Assembly (NCBI GenBank): GCA_034678545.1
Contig: JAXDBS010000024.1
Span: 1-64,000 of the forward strand
Origin: UBA5614 sp034678545
Lineage (GTDB): Bacteria > Cloacimonadota > Cloacimonadia > Cloacimonadales > Cloacimonadaceae
Length of the DNA: 64,000 bases
Reading direction: 5' to 3'
Every line of letters starts with the position of its first letter. Positions within the stretch are counted from its first letter, which is position 1. Position numbers and translations under genes: made by a program. Positions 17,965 to 26,031 of this stretch are shown in pieces. The notes under the pieces are model-generated. The model was given only the letters and a program-made list of their open reading frames with translations, was not told where the DNA came from and did not search any database.

Positions 17965-18825
17965 TCAGGGGCGTGGCAACAGGTGCAGGGCGCGTTCCAG
18001 ACAGATGCCGTCAGCGACAGGAGAGCCGTTGGCGATTGTGATTTCGATGGCTTTGGTCAGGAAGTTCACGGTTCTGCGGGCGGCGGTGAAGAAGTCTGCG
18101 CCCTGCAGCAGGAGACCGGTGAGCAAAGAGGTGAAGATATCGCCGCGACCCGGAAAGTCGCCAGGCAGGCAGGGGCAGGAAATGCGCCGGAAGGCCTGCC
18201 TGTCCCGATCAAAGCAGGCTGCGGAAGTCCTCTGGCCGCCGGTGCCAAGAGGGACGCTGGTGATCACGACCAGCCCGGGACCCAACTCAGCCAGCCGGAA
18301 ACACCAGTCTCTAACTAGGGAGGCGGTAGGTTTGGGCTGACAAGGTTCACCCAAAAGGAGGGCGGCCTCGGTCAGGTTGGGAGTGATCAGGCCGGCCAGA
18401 GCGGCCAGTTTGCGCATGGCCGGGATAATGCCTTTACGGAAGCAGGGATATAGTTTTCCGTTGTCCGCCATGACAGGATCGACCACTACCAGAGGCTGGT
18501 TTTGCCTGAACCGCTCGATGGTCCTGATCACGATATCGGCCTGCTGCTCTGAACTCAGGAAGCCGCTGTAGATCGCATCAAAGCGCAATCCCAATTTCAT
18601 CCAGTGCCGGGTAAAAGCTTCCATCTGCCCGGTCAGGTCAAACTGGCGAAAACCCGGCTGCTCCGTATTGGAGGACAGGACCGCAGTCGGCAGCGCCGTA
18701 ACTGACAAGCCCAGGCTTTGCAGGATGGGTATGACTGCCATGAGTGAGGTGTGGCTGTGGCCTGACAAATCGTGGATGGCCAGAACCCGCAGTTCCTTTC
18801 CGGGTGCGGCTTTATCGCTTTTCAT
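17965..18825 (-). CDS. Pyridoxamine/pyridoxal kinase-like protein (PfkB/ribokinase superfamily)
   Basis: 286 residues. N-terminal VLAIHDLSGHSHTSL, the central VVVDPVMADNGKLYPCF and the C-terminal GRGDIFTSLLTGLLLQG (anion hole and catalytic Asp) are characteristic of PdxY-type kinases, which phosphorylate B6 vitamers with ATP in the cytosol. The related hydroxymethylpyrimidine kinases share the fold; the PVMADNGKLY segment favours the B6 branch. It is the first gene of a minus-strand run (kinase, HAD, DUF486 remnant, phosphate transporter). Confidence 0.82.
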   Translation of the reverse strand: MKSDKAAPGKELRVLAIHDLSGHSHTSLMAVIPILQSLGLSVTALPTAVLSSNTEQPGFRQFDLTGQMEAFTRHWMKLGLRFDAIYSGFLSSEQQADIVIRTIERFRQNQPLVVVDPVMADNGKLYPCFRKGIIPAMRKLAALAGLITPNLTEAALLLGEPCQPKPTASLVRDWCFRLAELGPGLVVITSVPLGTGGQRTSAACFDRDRQAFRRISCPCLPGDFPGRGDIFTSLLTGLLLQGADFFTAARRTVNFLTKAIEITIANGSPVADGICLERALHLLPRP

Positions 18826-19033
18826 AACGTATTCCGGCCGGCGGCAGATATTCTGTAATATATGTTTTACTCCTTTCCGATCGAGAGGATTTCCTTTTCT
18901 TATTGCTTAAAAAAACAACTTTGTCATTGTCCAAACGGGGGTTTGACTGTCAAGAAAAAGCGGTGGGCGGTGCTGGTTTCTGGCTTGGATATCTGCTTGG
19001 GTGACCCCCCGGCTGTTCTAACGAACATGAGCA

Positions 19034-19047
19034 GGGAACCGGTTCCC
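19034..19047. promoter_or_regulatory. Perfect palindrome in the gap before the histidine kinase gene
   Basis: GGGAACCGGTTCCC is a perfect 14-base palindrome in the 340-base intergenic stretch 18826-19166, about 120 bases before the kinase start. It could be an operator for a dimeric regulator. A TTGACA lies at 19070-19075 but lacks a good -10. Nothing else in this gap is recognisable. Confidence 0.3.
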
Positions 19048-19166
19048 CGGGCAGTTCCGGATAAATTCCTTGACACAGGCAGAGGGAAAGTTTTTGGATG
19101 ATTGGAAAGGCAGTTCCGAAGTGGGCAGCCAGCCGGCAGGGCCCGCCTGCGGCGCAAGGAGAATGC

Positions 19167-20285
19167 ATGGACATTGACTTCATCAAGAAATGCCGCTTGT
19201 TTGACAACATTCCCGAAGACGAGATCGTCCAGATCCTGGCAGACGCCAAAACGGTCAAAGTGGGAACGGGTAAATCTGTAATATCGGAGCACGCTTTAGG
19301 TGACAGCCTGTTCCTGATCATGAAAGGCTCGGTCGAGATCAACAAGGAAATGGGAGATACTGATGACACTCTGCTGGCCCAGCTCAAGGTGATGCAGGCC
19401 GGGGATTTCTTTGGGGAGATGGCCCTGATCGACAACGAACCGCGCAGCGCCACTGTGATCGCCAAGGATACCGTGGAGCTGCTGGTCATTCCCAAAGATA
19501 AATTCCTGCAAACGGCCTATTCCAATCCCAGGCTGCTCTTCAACCTGATCCGTTCGCTATCCTGGCGGCTGAGGGACTCGAACCAGAAGTTTGCCGACCT
19601 GATGGAAAAGCTGATCGCGCAGAACCGCCTAATGGCCGTGGGCCTGGCGGCCAGCAAGATCATCCATGACATCAAGACGCCGCTGTCCATCATCGCCCTG
19701 ACCTCAGAACTGATCAGCAAGCTCTTTCCCGAAAGCCTGGAATTCACTGACAGCATTGTCAAGCAGACCCGCCTGATCGATACCATGGTCAGGGAGATCC
19801 TCGACTTCGCCAAGGGCAAATCCACGCCCACCAATCCGCAGAAGGTTGATCTGGCGCAGTTTTTTCAGGATCTCAGGGATACTTTCGGCCAAACCCTGGT
19901 GGGGCGCGAGATCGAATTCATCATCGAGAACAGGGTGCCGCAGCCGGTCTGGTTTGACGAATCCAAGATACGCCGGGTGCTGATCAACCTGATGAAAAAC
20001 AGCTCCGAAGCGATGACGACAAACGGTTACATCAGGCTGGACGCCTTGCTGGAAGGGGACGAGCTTGTCCTGGTCGTCAGCGACAATGGTCCCGGCATCT
20101 CGGACCACATCCAGGCCAACCTGTTCAGCCCCTTCCAATCGGAAGGCAAGAGCTCCGGCACGGGCCTGGGGCTGGCCATCACGCAGAAACTGGTGCATGA
20201 ACACAAGGGCACGATCGAATTCACGAAGAACGAGCCCAGCGGCGCCATTTTCATCCTGCGGCTGCCGCAAGCGAATAAGAAATAA
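19167..20285 (+). CDS. Cyclic-nucleotide-binding-domain sensor histidine kinase
   Basis: 372 residues, counting from the ATG at 19167, which has AAGGAG five bases upstream; an earlier in-frame start at 19098 lacks this. Residues ~1-125 form a cNMP-binding/Crp-like domain (AGDFFGEMALIDNEPRSATV). A HisKA dimerisation domain with the phospho-acceptor His167 in IIHDIKTPLS follows, then a HATPase_c domain with N-box NLMKNSSEAM and glycine boxes DNGPGIS and GTGLGLAI. There are no membrane segments, so it is a cytosolic sensor. No response-regulator gene is adjacent, making it an orphan kinase. The ligand could be a cyclic nucleotide but is not known. Confidence 0.92.
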   Translation: MDIDFIKKCRLFDNIPEDEIVQILADAKTVKVGTGKSVISEHALGDSLFLIMKGSVEINKEMGDTDDTLLAQLKVMQAGDFFGEMALIDNEPRSATVIAKDTVELLVIPKDKFLQTAYSNPRLLFNLIRSLSWRLRDSNQKFADLMEKLIAQNRLMAVGLAASKIIHDIKTPLSIIALTSELISKLFPESLEFTDSIVKQTRLIDTMVREILDFAKGKSTPTNPQKVDLAQFFQDLRDTFGQTLVGREIEFIIENRVPQPVWFDESKIRRVLINLMKNSSEAMTTNGYIRLDALLEGDELVLVVSDNGPGISDHIQANLFSPFQSEGKSSGTGLGLAITQKLVHEHKGTIEFTKNEPSGAIFILRLPQANKK

Positions 20286-20352
20286 AAGCTTGTCAAAAAA
20301 GCGGCCTCTTTTTTTTTGTTCCAAAATATAATAACCGAGGATGGTGAGATCA

Positions 20353-20541
20353 ATGAGAAAATGCGATATATGCGGCAAGGGACCCCAGGTCGGCAATCAC
20401 CGCTCCCACGCCATGAACGCGACCAAACGCCGCTTTTACCCCAACCTGCATGAGATCAAGGGCGAATTCAACGGGAAGAGCGGCAATTATAAAGTCTGCA
20501 GTTCCTGCCTGAAAGCCAACAAGGTCAAGAAGATGATCTGA
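20353..20541 (+). CDS. rpmB: 50S ribosomal protein L28
   Basis: 62 residues beginning MRKCDICGKGPQVGNHRSHA, the standard L28 start, with the two CxxC pairs (CDIC and CSSC) of the zinc-binding form. The ATG at 20353 has GGTGAG four bases upstream and fits family length; the ATG at 20341 would add four residues and has worse spacing. L28 binds 23S rRNA in the large subunit. Confidence 0.95.
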   Translation: MRKCDICGKGPQVGNHRSHAMNATKRRFYPNLHEIKGEFNGKSGNYKVCSSCLKANKVKKMI

Positions 20542-20569
20542 TCCCCCGACAGGGAGGGTCTCAAGCTTT

Positions 20570-20602
20570 GAAACCGCGGCCGGGTTCCGCGGTTTCTTTT
20601 TT
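20570..20602 (+). terminator. Rho-independent terminator after rpmB
   Basis: GAAACCGCGG and CCGCGGTTTC form a perfect 10-base-pair stem with a seven-base loop, followed by six T residues. The stem is symmetric and may also serve the converging recX gene, whose stop codon lies at its edge. Confidence 0.9.
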
Positions 20603-21227
20603 ATCTGCGGTACACCAAGCCTGCCACTGTTTCCCGCGCTTCTTCCAAGTCAAAGCCTTTGCGGTAGAGGGCAGCCAGGCATTTCTCATAACAGGCCTTC
20701 TTATCCAGGTGCCGGAAACGGTGATAAGCCTTTTCAGCCTGGGCCAGCAGGCTGCTCTTTTCTTCTGCGGGCGGCACAATCTCATCCAGTATCTGTTCCC
20801 AGAGCGGGGCAGGCAGGCGTTTCTCCAGCAGCTTGCCCCGGATTCGGAAACGGCTCAGCCGGCGGGCCAAAAGGGATTCGATCAGGAGGCGGCAGTACCT
20901 TTTGTCATTGATGTAATTCTGGCTGACAGCTTTATCTATGCAGACGCCGATGATGGAGGAGTGAAATTGCCTGTTTTTAAGATATTCCCTACTTTCCAGG
21001 GTGGAGCGTTCCTGGCGGGCCAGCCAGTCCAACAGGCGGTTCCAGGCGACCCGGGTCAGTTCGTCTTGCAGGACCCCGGCTTGCGCTTCCGTGATATCAA
21101 AGCTGCCTGTGCGGAACTGAAACAGCGTCCGGAGCGCTTTTTCCGGCAAAGCCCCCCAGACGCTGTCGTCAATTTTCAGCAGGCAGTCGCGGTCTTTCTC
21201 AGTCTTCTTCCAGATTGTCAGTTTCAT
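20601..21227 (-). CDS. recX: Regulatory protein RecX
   Basis: 208 residues, with the three-helix-repeat pattern of RecX: LLARRLSRFRIRGKLLEKRL in the middle and ALYRKGFDLEEARETV near the end. RecX binds RecA filaments and modulates recombinase activity. Its start lies inside the end of recA (29-base overlap, different frame), so translation is probably coupled. The order recA-recX is the usual one. Confidence 0.88.
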   Translation of the reverse strand: MKLTIWKKTEKDRDCLLKIDDSVWGALPEKALRTLFQFRTGSFDITEAQAGVLQDELTRVAWNRLLDWLARQERSTLESREYLKNRQFHSSIIGVCIDKAVSQNYINDKRYCRLLIESLLARRLSRFRIRGKLLEKRLPAPLWEQILDEIVPPAEEKSSLLAQAEKAYHRFRHLDKKACYEKCLAALYRKGFDLEEARETVAGLVYRR

Positions 21228-22254
21228 GCTCAGGAGGGATGAGCGGGGCTTTTTCCTTGGCCAGGATCGTCTTTAGCTTTTCCGAGATCTCCTCCGCCAG
21301 GGCGGGGTTTTCCTTCAGATAGATCTTGGTTTTATCGGCTCCCTGACCCAGGCGCATATCGCCGTAGGAAAACCAGGAGCCGCTTTTCTTAATAATATCA
21401 TGCTGGGCACCCAGGTCCAGGAGGATATCCAGATTCGAGATGCCTTCCCCAAAAATGATGGGAAACTCGACTGTTTTGAAGGGCGGGGCGAACTTGTTCT
21501 TGACGATCTTGACCCGGGTGCGGGTTCCCACCACCTGGTTTTCGCCTCCTGCATCCTTGATCGCTCCTGCGTTGCGGACCTCCAAGCGGACAGAGGAATA
21601 GAACTTCAGGGCCACTCCGCCGGTTGTGGTTTCGGGATTAACATAAGGCGGAGCGCCGATCTTCATGCGGGTCTGGTTGATGAAGAGGACCGCCGTATTG
21701 GATTTGGAAACGATGGCCGTGAGCTTGCGCAGGGCCTGCGACATCAGCCTGGCCTGCAGCCCGACGTGACTGTCGCCCATATTGCCTTCGATCTCCTGCC
21801 GGGGCACGAGGGCTGCCACGGAATCAACCACGATCAGGTCCAGAGCGCTGCTGCGCACCAAGGTCTCCACAATCTCCAGGGCCTGCTCGCCGCCGTCCGG
21901 CTGGGACAGTAGCAGGTTTTCAATGTCCACGCCCAGTTTCTTGGCGTAATAGACGTCGAGGGCGTGCTCGGCATCGATGAAGGCGACCGTGCCGCCCAGT
22001 TTCTGGGCCTGGGCCGCTATGTGGAGCGAAAGAGTTGTCTTGCCTGACGCCTCGGCTCCGTAGATCTCTGTCACCCGGCCTTTGGGGATGCCGCCGATGC
22101 CCAGGGCGAGGTCAAGGTTGAGGGCGCCGGTGGGGATGACTTCCACCGCCGTTTGAGGATTGTCTCCCAGGCGCATCAGGGTGCCGATGCCGAATTTCTT
22201 CTCGAGCTGGGTCATGGCTGTTTTCAGGGCTGTGTCTTTGGTCTTTTCCTGCAT
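21199..22254 (-). CDS. recA: Recombinase RecA
   Basis: 351 residues, full length. Walker A is GAEASGKTTLSLH. Other hallmarks are IDAEHALDVYYAKKLGV, LIVVDSVAALVPRQEIEG, LFINQTRMKIGAPPYVNPET and the GGENQVVGTRTRVKIVKNK segment. RecA forms filaments on single-stranded DNA for strand exchange and the SOS response. A GGAGG ribosome-binding site overlaps the end of thpR, placing recA in the thpR-recA-recX run. No intein or frameshift is seen. Confidence 0.98.
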   Translation of the reverse strand: MQEKTKDTALKTAMTQLEKKFGIGTLMRLGDNPQTAVEVIPTGALNLDLALGIGGIPKGRVTEIYGAEASGKTTLSLHIAAQAQKLGGTVAFIDAEHALDVYYAKKLGVDIENLLLSQPDGGEQALEIVETLVRSSALDLIVVDSVAALVPRQEIEGNMGDSHVGLQARLMSQALRKLTAIVSKSNTAVLFINQTRMKIGAPPYVNPETTTGGVALKFYSSVRLEVRNAGAIKDAGGENQVVGTRTRVKIVKNKFAPPFKTVEFPIIFGEGISNLDILLDLGAQHDIIKKSGSWFSYGDMRLGQGADKTKIYLKENPALAEEISEKLKTILAKEKAPLIPPEHETDNLEED

Positions 22255-22842
22255 TTATACCTCCAGGGGTTGCTTTATCTCTTGTGTTTTCAAGTCATAT
22301 TGCTGCAAGGGCACATACACCGGCCCATCGGGTTTCAGGATGCTCTGGTAAAAGGTCACGGTGTTGAACTCGGCAAGTTCCTTTGGCAACTCAGCCTGCA
22401 TGAACTCCTGCTCCAGCCAGGCCGGTTGCTGTGTTTTCAGCCTGGCCGCAGTGATGTGCAGCTTCAGCGGTTTGGCGTCCGGCTGATACTCTAGTTCCCG
22501 GGCCGTCCGCTGCAAAGCTTTGGCAAAATCAAACACGGCTTTGTCCGCGGTTGCCAGCTTGACCCAGAGCAGCCTCGGTTCGCGGGAGGGGAAAAGCTCA
22601 AATCCGAGGCACTGCATACGGAAGCTGTCCGTTCTTCGGGTCAGGGCATAGAGCTCTTTTTTCCAGTCCTGAAGATCTGCGTTCCTGGTGTCTCCGATGA
22701 AGAGCAGGGTCAGGTGCAGGTTTTCCGGCTTGACCCAGTTGATCCCGTTGCGGTGCAGCCGGCTCCAGGTTTCCAGGTATTTCGCGATGCCCTGCTTCTG
22801 CAGCGGCGGCACTTCCAAAGCAACAAAGGTCCGCAATGACAT
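22255..22842 (-). CDS. thpR: RNA 2',3'-cyclic phosphodiesterase (LigT/2H family)
   Basis: 195 residues. The two HxT motifs of the 2H phosphoesterase superfamily are present at His43-Leu-Thr45 (NLHLTLLFIG) and His129-Ile-Thr131 (KLHITAAR). Family members hydrolyse 2',3'-cyclic phosphodiesters on RNA. The stop codon abuts the recA start, so the two are co-transcribed; a link to DNA repair is not implied by the chemistry. Confidence 0.9.
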   Translation of the reverse strand: MSLRTFVALEVPPLQKQGIAKYLETWSRLHRNGINWVKPENLHLTLLFIGDTRNADLQDWKKELYALTRRTDSFRMQCLGFELFPSREPRLLWVKLATADKAVFDFAKALQRTARELEYQPDAKPLKLHITAARLKTQQPAWLEQEFMQAELPKELAEFNTVTFYQSILKPDGPVYVPLQQYDLKTQEIKQPLEV

Positions 22843-22880
22843 GGATGGTTGTTATTCCTTGTGCAAAGTGCCTAACAGGC

Positions 22881-23363
22881 CTATCGCTTATAGCCTATGT
22901 CCCGCAAAAATTTCTTGCGGTGAGAGATGTCGGTGTCCAGTTCAATGCCTTTGGGGCTGCCGCCGTCAATCACTCCCAGAACGCCCCTGCCCTGATCGGT
23001 TTTGGCCAGGATTACTTCCACAGGGTTGGCGGTGGCGCAGAAAATGCTGACCACCTCGCGGCAGTCTCGAACAGCAGGCAACACATTGACGGGAAAGGCG
23101 TCCCGCAGGACAATTAAAAAAGTGTGTCCCGCTCCCAAGCGCAGCAGGTTCTCCACGGCGACCTCGACCAGCTCGTTGTCCGTGCCGTCTTTACGCACCA
23201 GGCAAGGCCCGGAAGCCTCGTTGAAAGCAATCCCGAACTTGATGCCTGGCACGCTGTTCACCAAAGCTTCATACAGGTCTTCCAGCGTTTTGATAAAGTG
23301 CGACTGCCCAAAGATAACATTGCAGTCAGCCGGGAATTTCAAGGTTTCCAGCAACAGTTCCAT
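22881..23363 (-). CDS. Adenosine-specific kinase family protein (PF04008/DUF355)
   Basis: 160 residues matching the family throughout: CNVIFGQSHFIKTLEDLYEA, IKFGIAFNEASGPCLVR, GAGHTFLIVLRDAFPVNVL and IFCATANPVEVILA. The family name comes from an archaeal member reported to bind adenosine; bacterial function is unclear. It ends 38 bases before thpR on the same strand and is probably the first gene of the run leading to recA-recX. Confidence 0.85.
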   Translation of the reverse strand: MELLLETLKFPADCNVIFGQSHFIKTLEDLYEALVNSVPGIKFGIAFNEASGPCLVRKDGTDNELVEVAVENLLRLGAGHTFLIVLRDAFPVNVLPAVRDCREVVSIFCATANPVEVILAKTDQGRGVLGVIDGGSPKGIELDTDISHRKKFLRDIGYKR

Positions 23364-23532
23364 CCAAGCCTCCCAACCCTTTGCTTACTCAGGAAAGCAT
23401 ATTCTTCATCTATGCCACGCTAAAACAGGGGTTTATTTTGTAAACACTTTTTTCTGGGGATATCCGTACCCCTGGCCGGTATGGGTGGGGCCGGTTTTTT
23501 CTGCTTCAGGATTGTCTTTGGCAAGAAAAGAC

Positions 23533-23563
23533 TTGACGGGATTGGGTGCTTAAAATTGATAAT
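23533..23563 (+). promoter_or_regulatory. Possible promoter of the pilin-like gene
   Basis: TTGACG (23533-23538) is followed after 19 bases by GATAAT (23558-23563), 31 bases before the ATG at 23595. Both boxes are one base from consensus and the spacing is slightly long. Confidence 0.35.
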
Positions 23564-23594
23564 GAAACAATGAATTATTTCTCAGGAGTTCGCT

Positions 23595-24284
23595 ATGTAT
23601 CTGAATGAACGGGGATTCTCTGTTTATACGGTCCTCAGCATCATCCTTTTTCTGGCGCTGGTTTTCATTCTGGCCCTCCCGCATTTCTTCAATCTGGACA
23701 AGGGGCAGAACGAGGAAAACTGTATAAACAACATGAAGCTGATCTGGGTGGCCACCACCGAATACATGAAAGACCATATGGCTTCCTTCGACGGGGACCT
23801 GAAAACGCTGCTTAATACGCCCAAGAAAGTAGCTCCCGCCGCGGAAGGGGAAAGAGCCATCAAGAGCAAAGGCAATTATCTGGACAAGGCGTTCAAGTGC
23901 CCGGAAGGCGGAGCTGACGCCGACAAATACATCATTTTCGGCAAGCTGGTGGTGGAGAATATCGAAGGTACCCAGAAACTGAACTACGGGGCGATCGTGA
24001 TCTGTCCAAATCTAGCCCATCACCCCAAGCATTTCATTCCTAAAAGCTTTTACGAAAACATGGAACCCACCGAACTGCAGAATTTCTTCATCGATGACCT
24101 GGACGTGATCAACACCACAACCGGCGCCGACGGAAACCGCAAGCTGGAACTCGTGAAGAAGTACATCGAGATATGGAAGAGCGATCCCACCGCCCTGGCA
24201 CGGATGCGGGAAAATCCTTTGGCGGTTCGCAACCAGGTGCTTCCCCCGGCGCAGGCGGAGACGGCCGAGCCGGTAACGGAATGA
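23595..24284 (+). CDS. Pilin-like single-pass membrane protein of unknown function
   Basis: 229 residues. A short polar N-terminus (MYLNERGFSVYTVLS) runs into one hydrophobic helix (IILFLALVFILALPHFF) followed by a soluble domain, the layout of type IV pilins and pseudopilins. The GFS-V context resembles a prepilin peptidase site (Gly7/Phe8), although the usual Glu at +5 is missing. CINNMKLIWVATTEYM after the helix is reminiscent of pseudopilins. Two cysteines (CINN and FKCPEGG) could pair. No other pilus genes are nearby. It stands alone between a possible promoter and a terminator. Confidence 0.55.
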   Translation: MYLNERGFSVYTVLSIILFLALVFILALPHFFNLDKGQNEENCINNMKLIWVATTEYMKDHMASFDGDLKTLLNTPKKVAPAAEGERAIKSKGNYLDKAFKCPEGGADADKYIIFGKLVVENIEGTQKLNYGAIVICPNLAHHPKHFIPKSFYENMEPTELQNFFIDDLDVINTTTGADGNRKLELVKKYIEIWKSDPTALARMRENPLAVRNQVLPPAQAETAEPVTE

Positions 24285-24302
24285 TGGTTTTATCATAAAA
24301 CA

Positions 24303-24339
24303 ACACACCAATAGGCAACGGCCTGTTGGTGTTTTTTTT
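24303..24339 (+). terminator. Rho-independent terminator directly before folC
   Basis: ACACCAATAGGC (24305-24316) pairs with GCCTGTTGGTGT (24321-24332) over 12 base pairs with one G-T, loop AACG, then a run of T to 24339. It follows the pilin-like gene by about 20 bases and ends two bases before the folC start codon. Confidence 0.9.
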
Positions 24340-24341
24340 AC

Positions 24342-25616
24342 ATGATGAATTACACAGAGTTTTTAGAGTATATATACCGCCGCTATTCCGGAAACGTCAA
24401 GCTGGGCCTGGACCGGATCACAGGGATCCTTTCAGACATGGGGAATCCACAGTCCCAACTGCACGGAATGCACATTGGCGGAACGAATGGCAAGGGCAGC
24501 GTCTGCGCGGCCTTAGAAGCCCTGGCTTCAGCCCACGGTCTGCATACGGGGATGAACACATCTCCCCATTTGATAGATTACTGCGAACGCTTCCGGATTG
24601 ATGGTGGCAATGTTGAATTCAGCACCGTACTGGATGTTTTCCATCGCCATGAGGAGATTTTTACCAAATGGGATGCCTCCTTCTTTGAGATCACCACCGC
24701 CATCGCCTTCCAGCTGTTCGCGGACCAGAAAGTGGAAACTTCTGTCATTGAGGTCGGCCTGGGTGGCAGGCTGGACGCTACGAATCTCTTCATTCCAGAG
24801 GTATCTGCCATCACGACCATCGGGCTGGATCACGTCAAGACCCTGGGTGACAGTCTGGAACAGATCGCCTTTGAAAAGGCTGGCATCATCAAGCAGGGAA
24901 TCCCGCTGGTCCTGGGGCATCTGGAACCTGCCCCACGCCGGGTAATTTTGGAGCAGGCTGAAACAAGGCAGGCCCGGGCTTTCGTCTTGAATGAGGACAT
25001 CCTTGTTTCCCATGTCGTGAACCAGCGTAACGGCATCCAATTTGATTTTGAATTTGGAGAGTTTTCACTGCCCGGGCTGCGGGCCAATCTGCTGGGGCGA
25101 CACCAGGCCGCCAATCTCGCCATTGCGCTAACCGCTTTCCTGCTCTACTGTGACAGATCCGGTCTGCATCCGGATGAATCCAAACTCCGGGAAGGCCTCC
25201 TCAATATCCACTGGAGAGGCCGGATGCAATTGCTTAGGGAAGCACCCCTGCTGATCGTGGACGGGGCTCACAACCTGCAGGGCGTCCAGACACTGGTCAA
25301 CAATCTGAATGAGCTCTATCCCGGGCAGAAACTGCTGTTTGTCGTTTCCATCCTGGCGGACAAGGACTACGAACACATGCTGAAGCTGCTTTGTCCCCTG
25401 GCCAGGTGTTTCTACATCAGTAAAAACGAGTCGGAACGCGCGGCAGAGATCGGGGTTCAGGCTGCAGTCGTCAGTGAGATGGGACTGCCCTGCCAAACCG
25501 CTCCCACGGTCAGCGAAGCCCTGAATATGGCATTGGCTGATGCGGACAGCCGGGATGTTATCATCGGGGCGGGATCGCTCTATACCGTGGCGGAGATAAT
25601 ATCCTCGGTTGATTGA
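24342..25616 (+). CDS. folC: Bifunctional folylpolyglutamate synthase/dihydrofolate synthase
   Basis: 424 residues, typical family length. The P-loop is HIGGTNGKGSVCAALEA; GLGGRLDATNLF, ITTIGLDHVKTLGDS, FEKAGIIKQGIPLVLG and LLIVDGAHNLQGVQTL are further hallmarks. The enzyme adds glutamate to dihydropteroate and folates using ATP in the cytosol. MMNYTEFLEYIYRR aligns with usual family starts, so the start is credible. However, no ribosome-binding site precedes it: the bases upstream are the T-tract of a terminator, so translation may be leaderless or weak. Confidence 0.95.
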   Translation: MMNYTEFLEYIYRRYSGNVKLGLDRITGILSDMGNPQSQLHGMHIGGTNGKGSVCAALEALASAHGLHTGMNTSPHLIDYCERFRIDGGNVEFSTVLDVFHRHEEIFTKWDASFFEITTAIAFQLFADQKVETSVIEVGLGGRLDATNLFIPEVSAITTIGLDHVKTLGDSLEQIAFEKAGIIKQGIPLVLGHLEPAPRRVILEQAETRQARAFVLNEDILVSHVVNQRNGIQFDFEFGEFSLPGLRANLLGRHQAANLAIALTAFLLYCDRSGLHPDESKLREGLLNIHWRGRMQLLREAPLLIVDGAHNLQGVQTLVNNLNELYPGQKLLFVVSILADKDYEHMLKLLCPLARCFYISKNESERAAEIGVQAAVVSEMGLPCQTAPTVSEALNMALADADSRDVIIGAGSLYTVAEIISSVD

Positions 25617-25683
25617 TCAAGATATCAGTTGACAGAGGCTGTCGGCGCCGATAATTTGCATACAATGCAGCCAGGGAGGAGAT

Positions 25684-25971
25684 ATGGATAAATTGAACAG
25701 GCCCGGAATTGACATATCTGCCATTATGATGAATCTTCTGGGCGTCCTTTTCCTGAGTTACGTCATGTATATGCTGAAACAAAAACATGCTTACTTTCGC
25801 GTTTGCGCGGTTTGCGTGCTGATGATGCCGCTGTTCATTTCCATTATCCGGGCTCTGAGGCGGCTGGGAAAATCGACCGACCTGGAAAAATGGGTTTTCA
25901 TCATCATTGCCGCCATCCTCTGGATAGTCCAGTCAGCCCTGACCGGAAAACTGCACAGATTGTTTTTCTGA
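25684..25971 (+). CDS. Small membrane protein of unknown function
   Basis: 95 residues with three predicted membrane segments, around MMNLLGVLFLSYVMYML, VCAVCVLMMPLFISII and WVFIIIAAILWIVQSAL, separated by short basic loops. A strong ribosome-binding site (GGGAGGAG) precedes the ATG. I do not recognise a family. It stands alone between folC and the converging dxr. Confidence 0.65.
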   Translation: MDKLNRPGIDISAIMMNLLGVLFLSYVMYMLKQKHAYFRVCAVCVLMMPLFISIIRALRRLGKSTDLEKWVFIIIAAILWIVQSALTGKLHRLFF

Positions 25972-26031
25972 CCCAGTGATTTGAACAGCAGATTTGCTGG
26001 AGTAATAAGCTTCTGACTGATTTTCGGCTGG

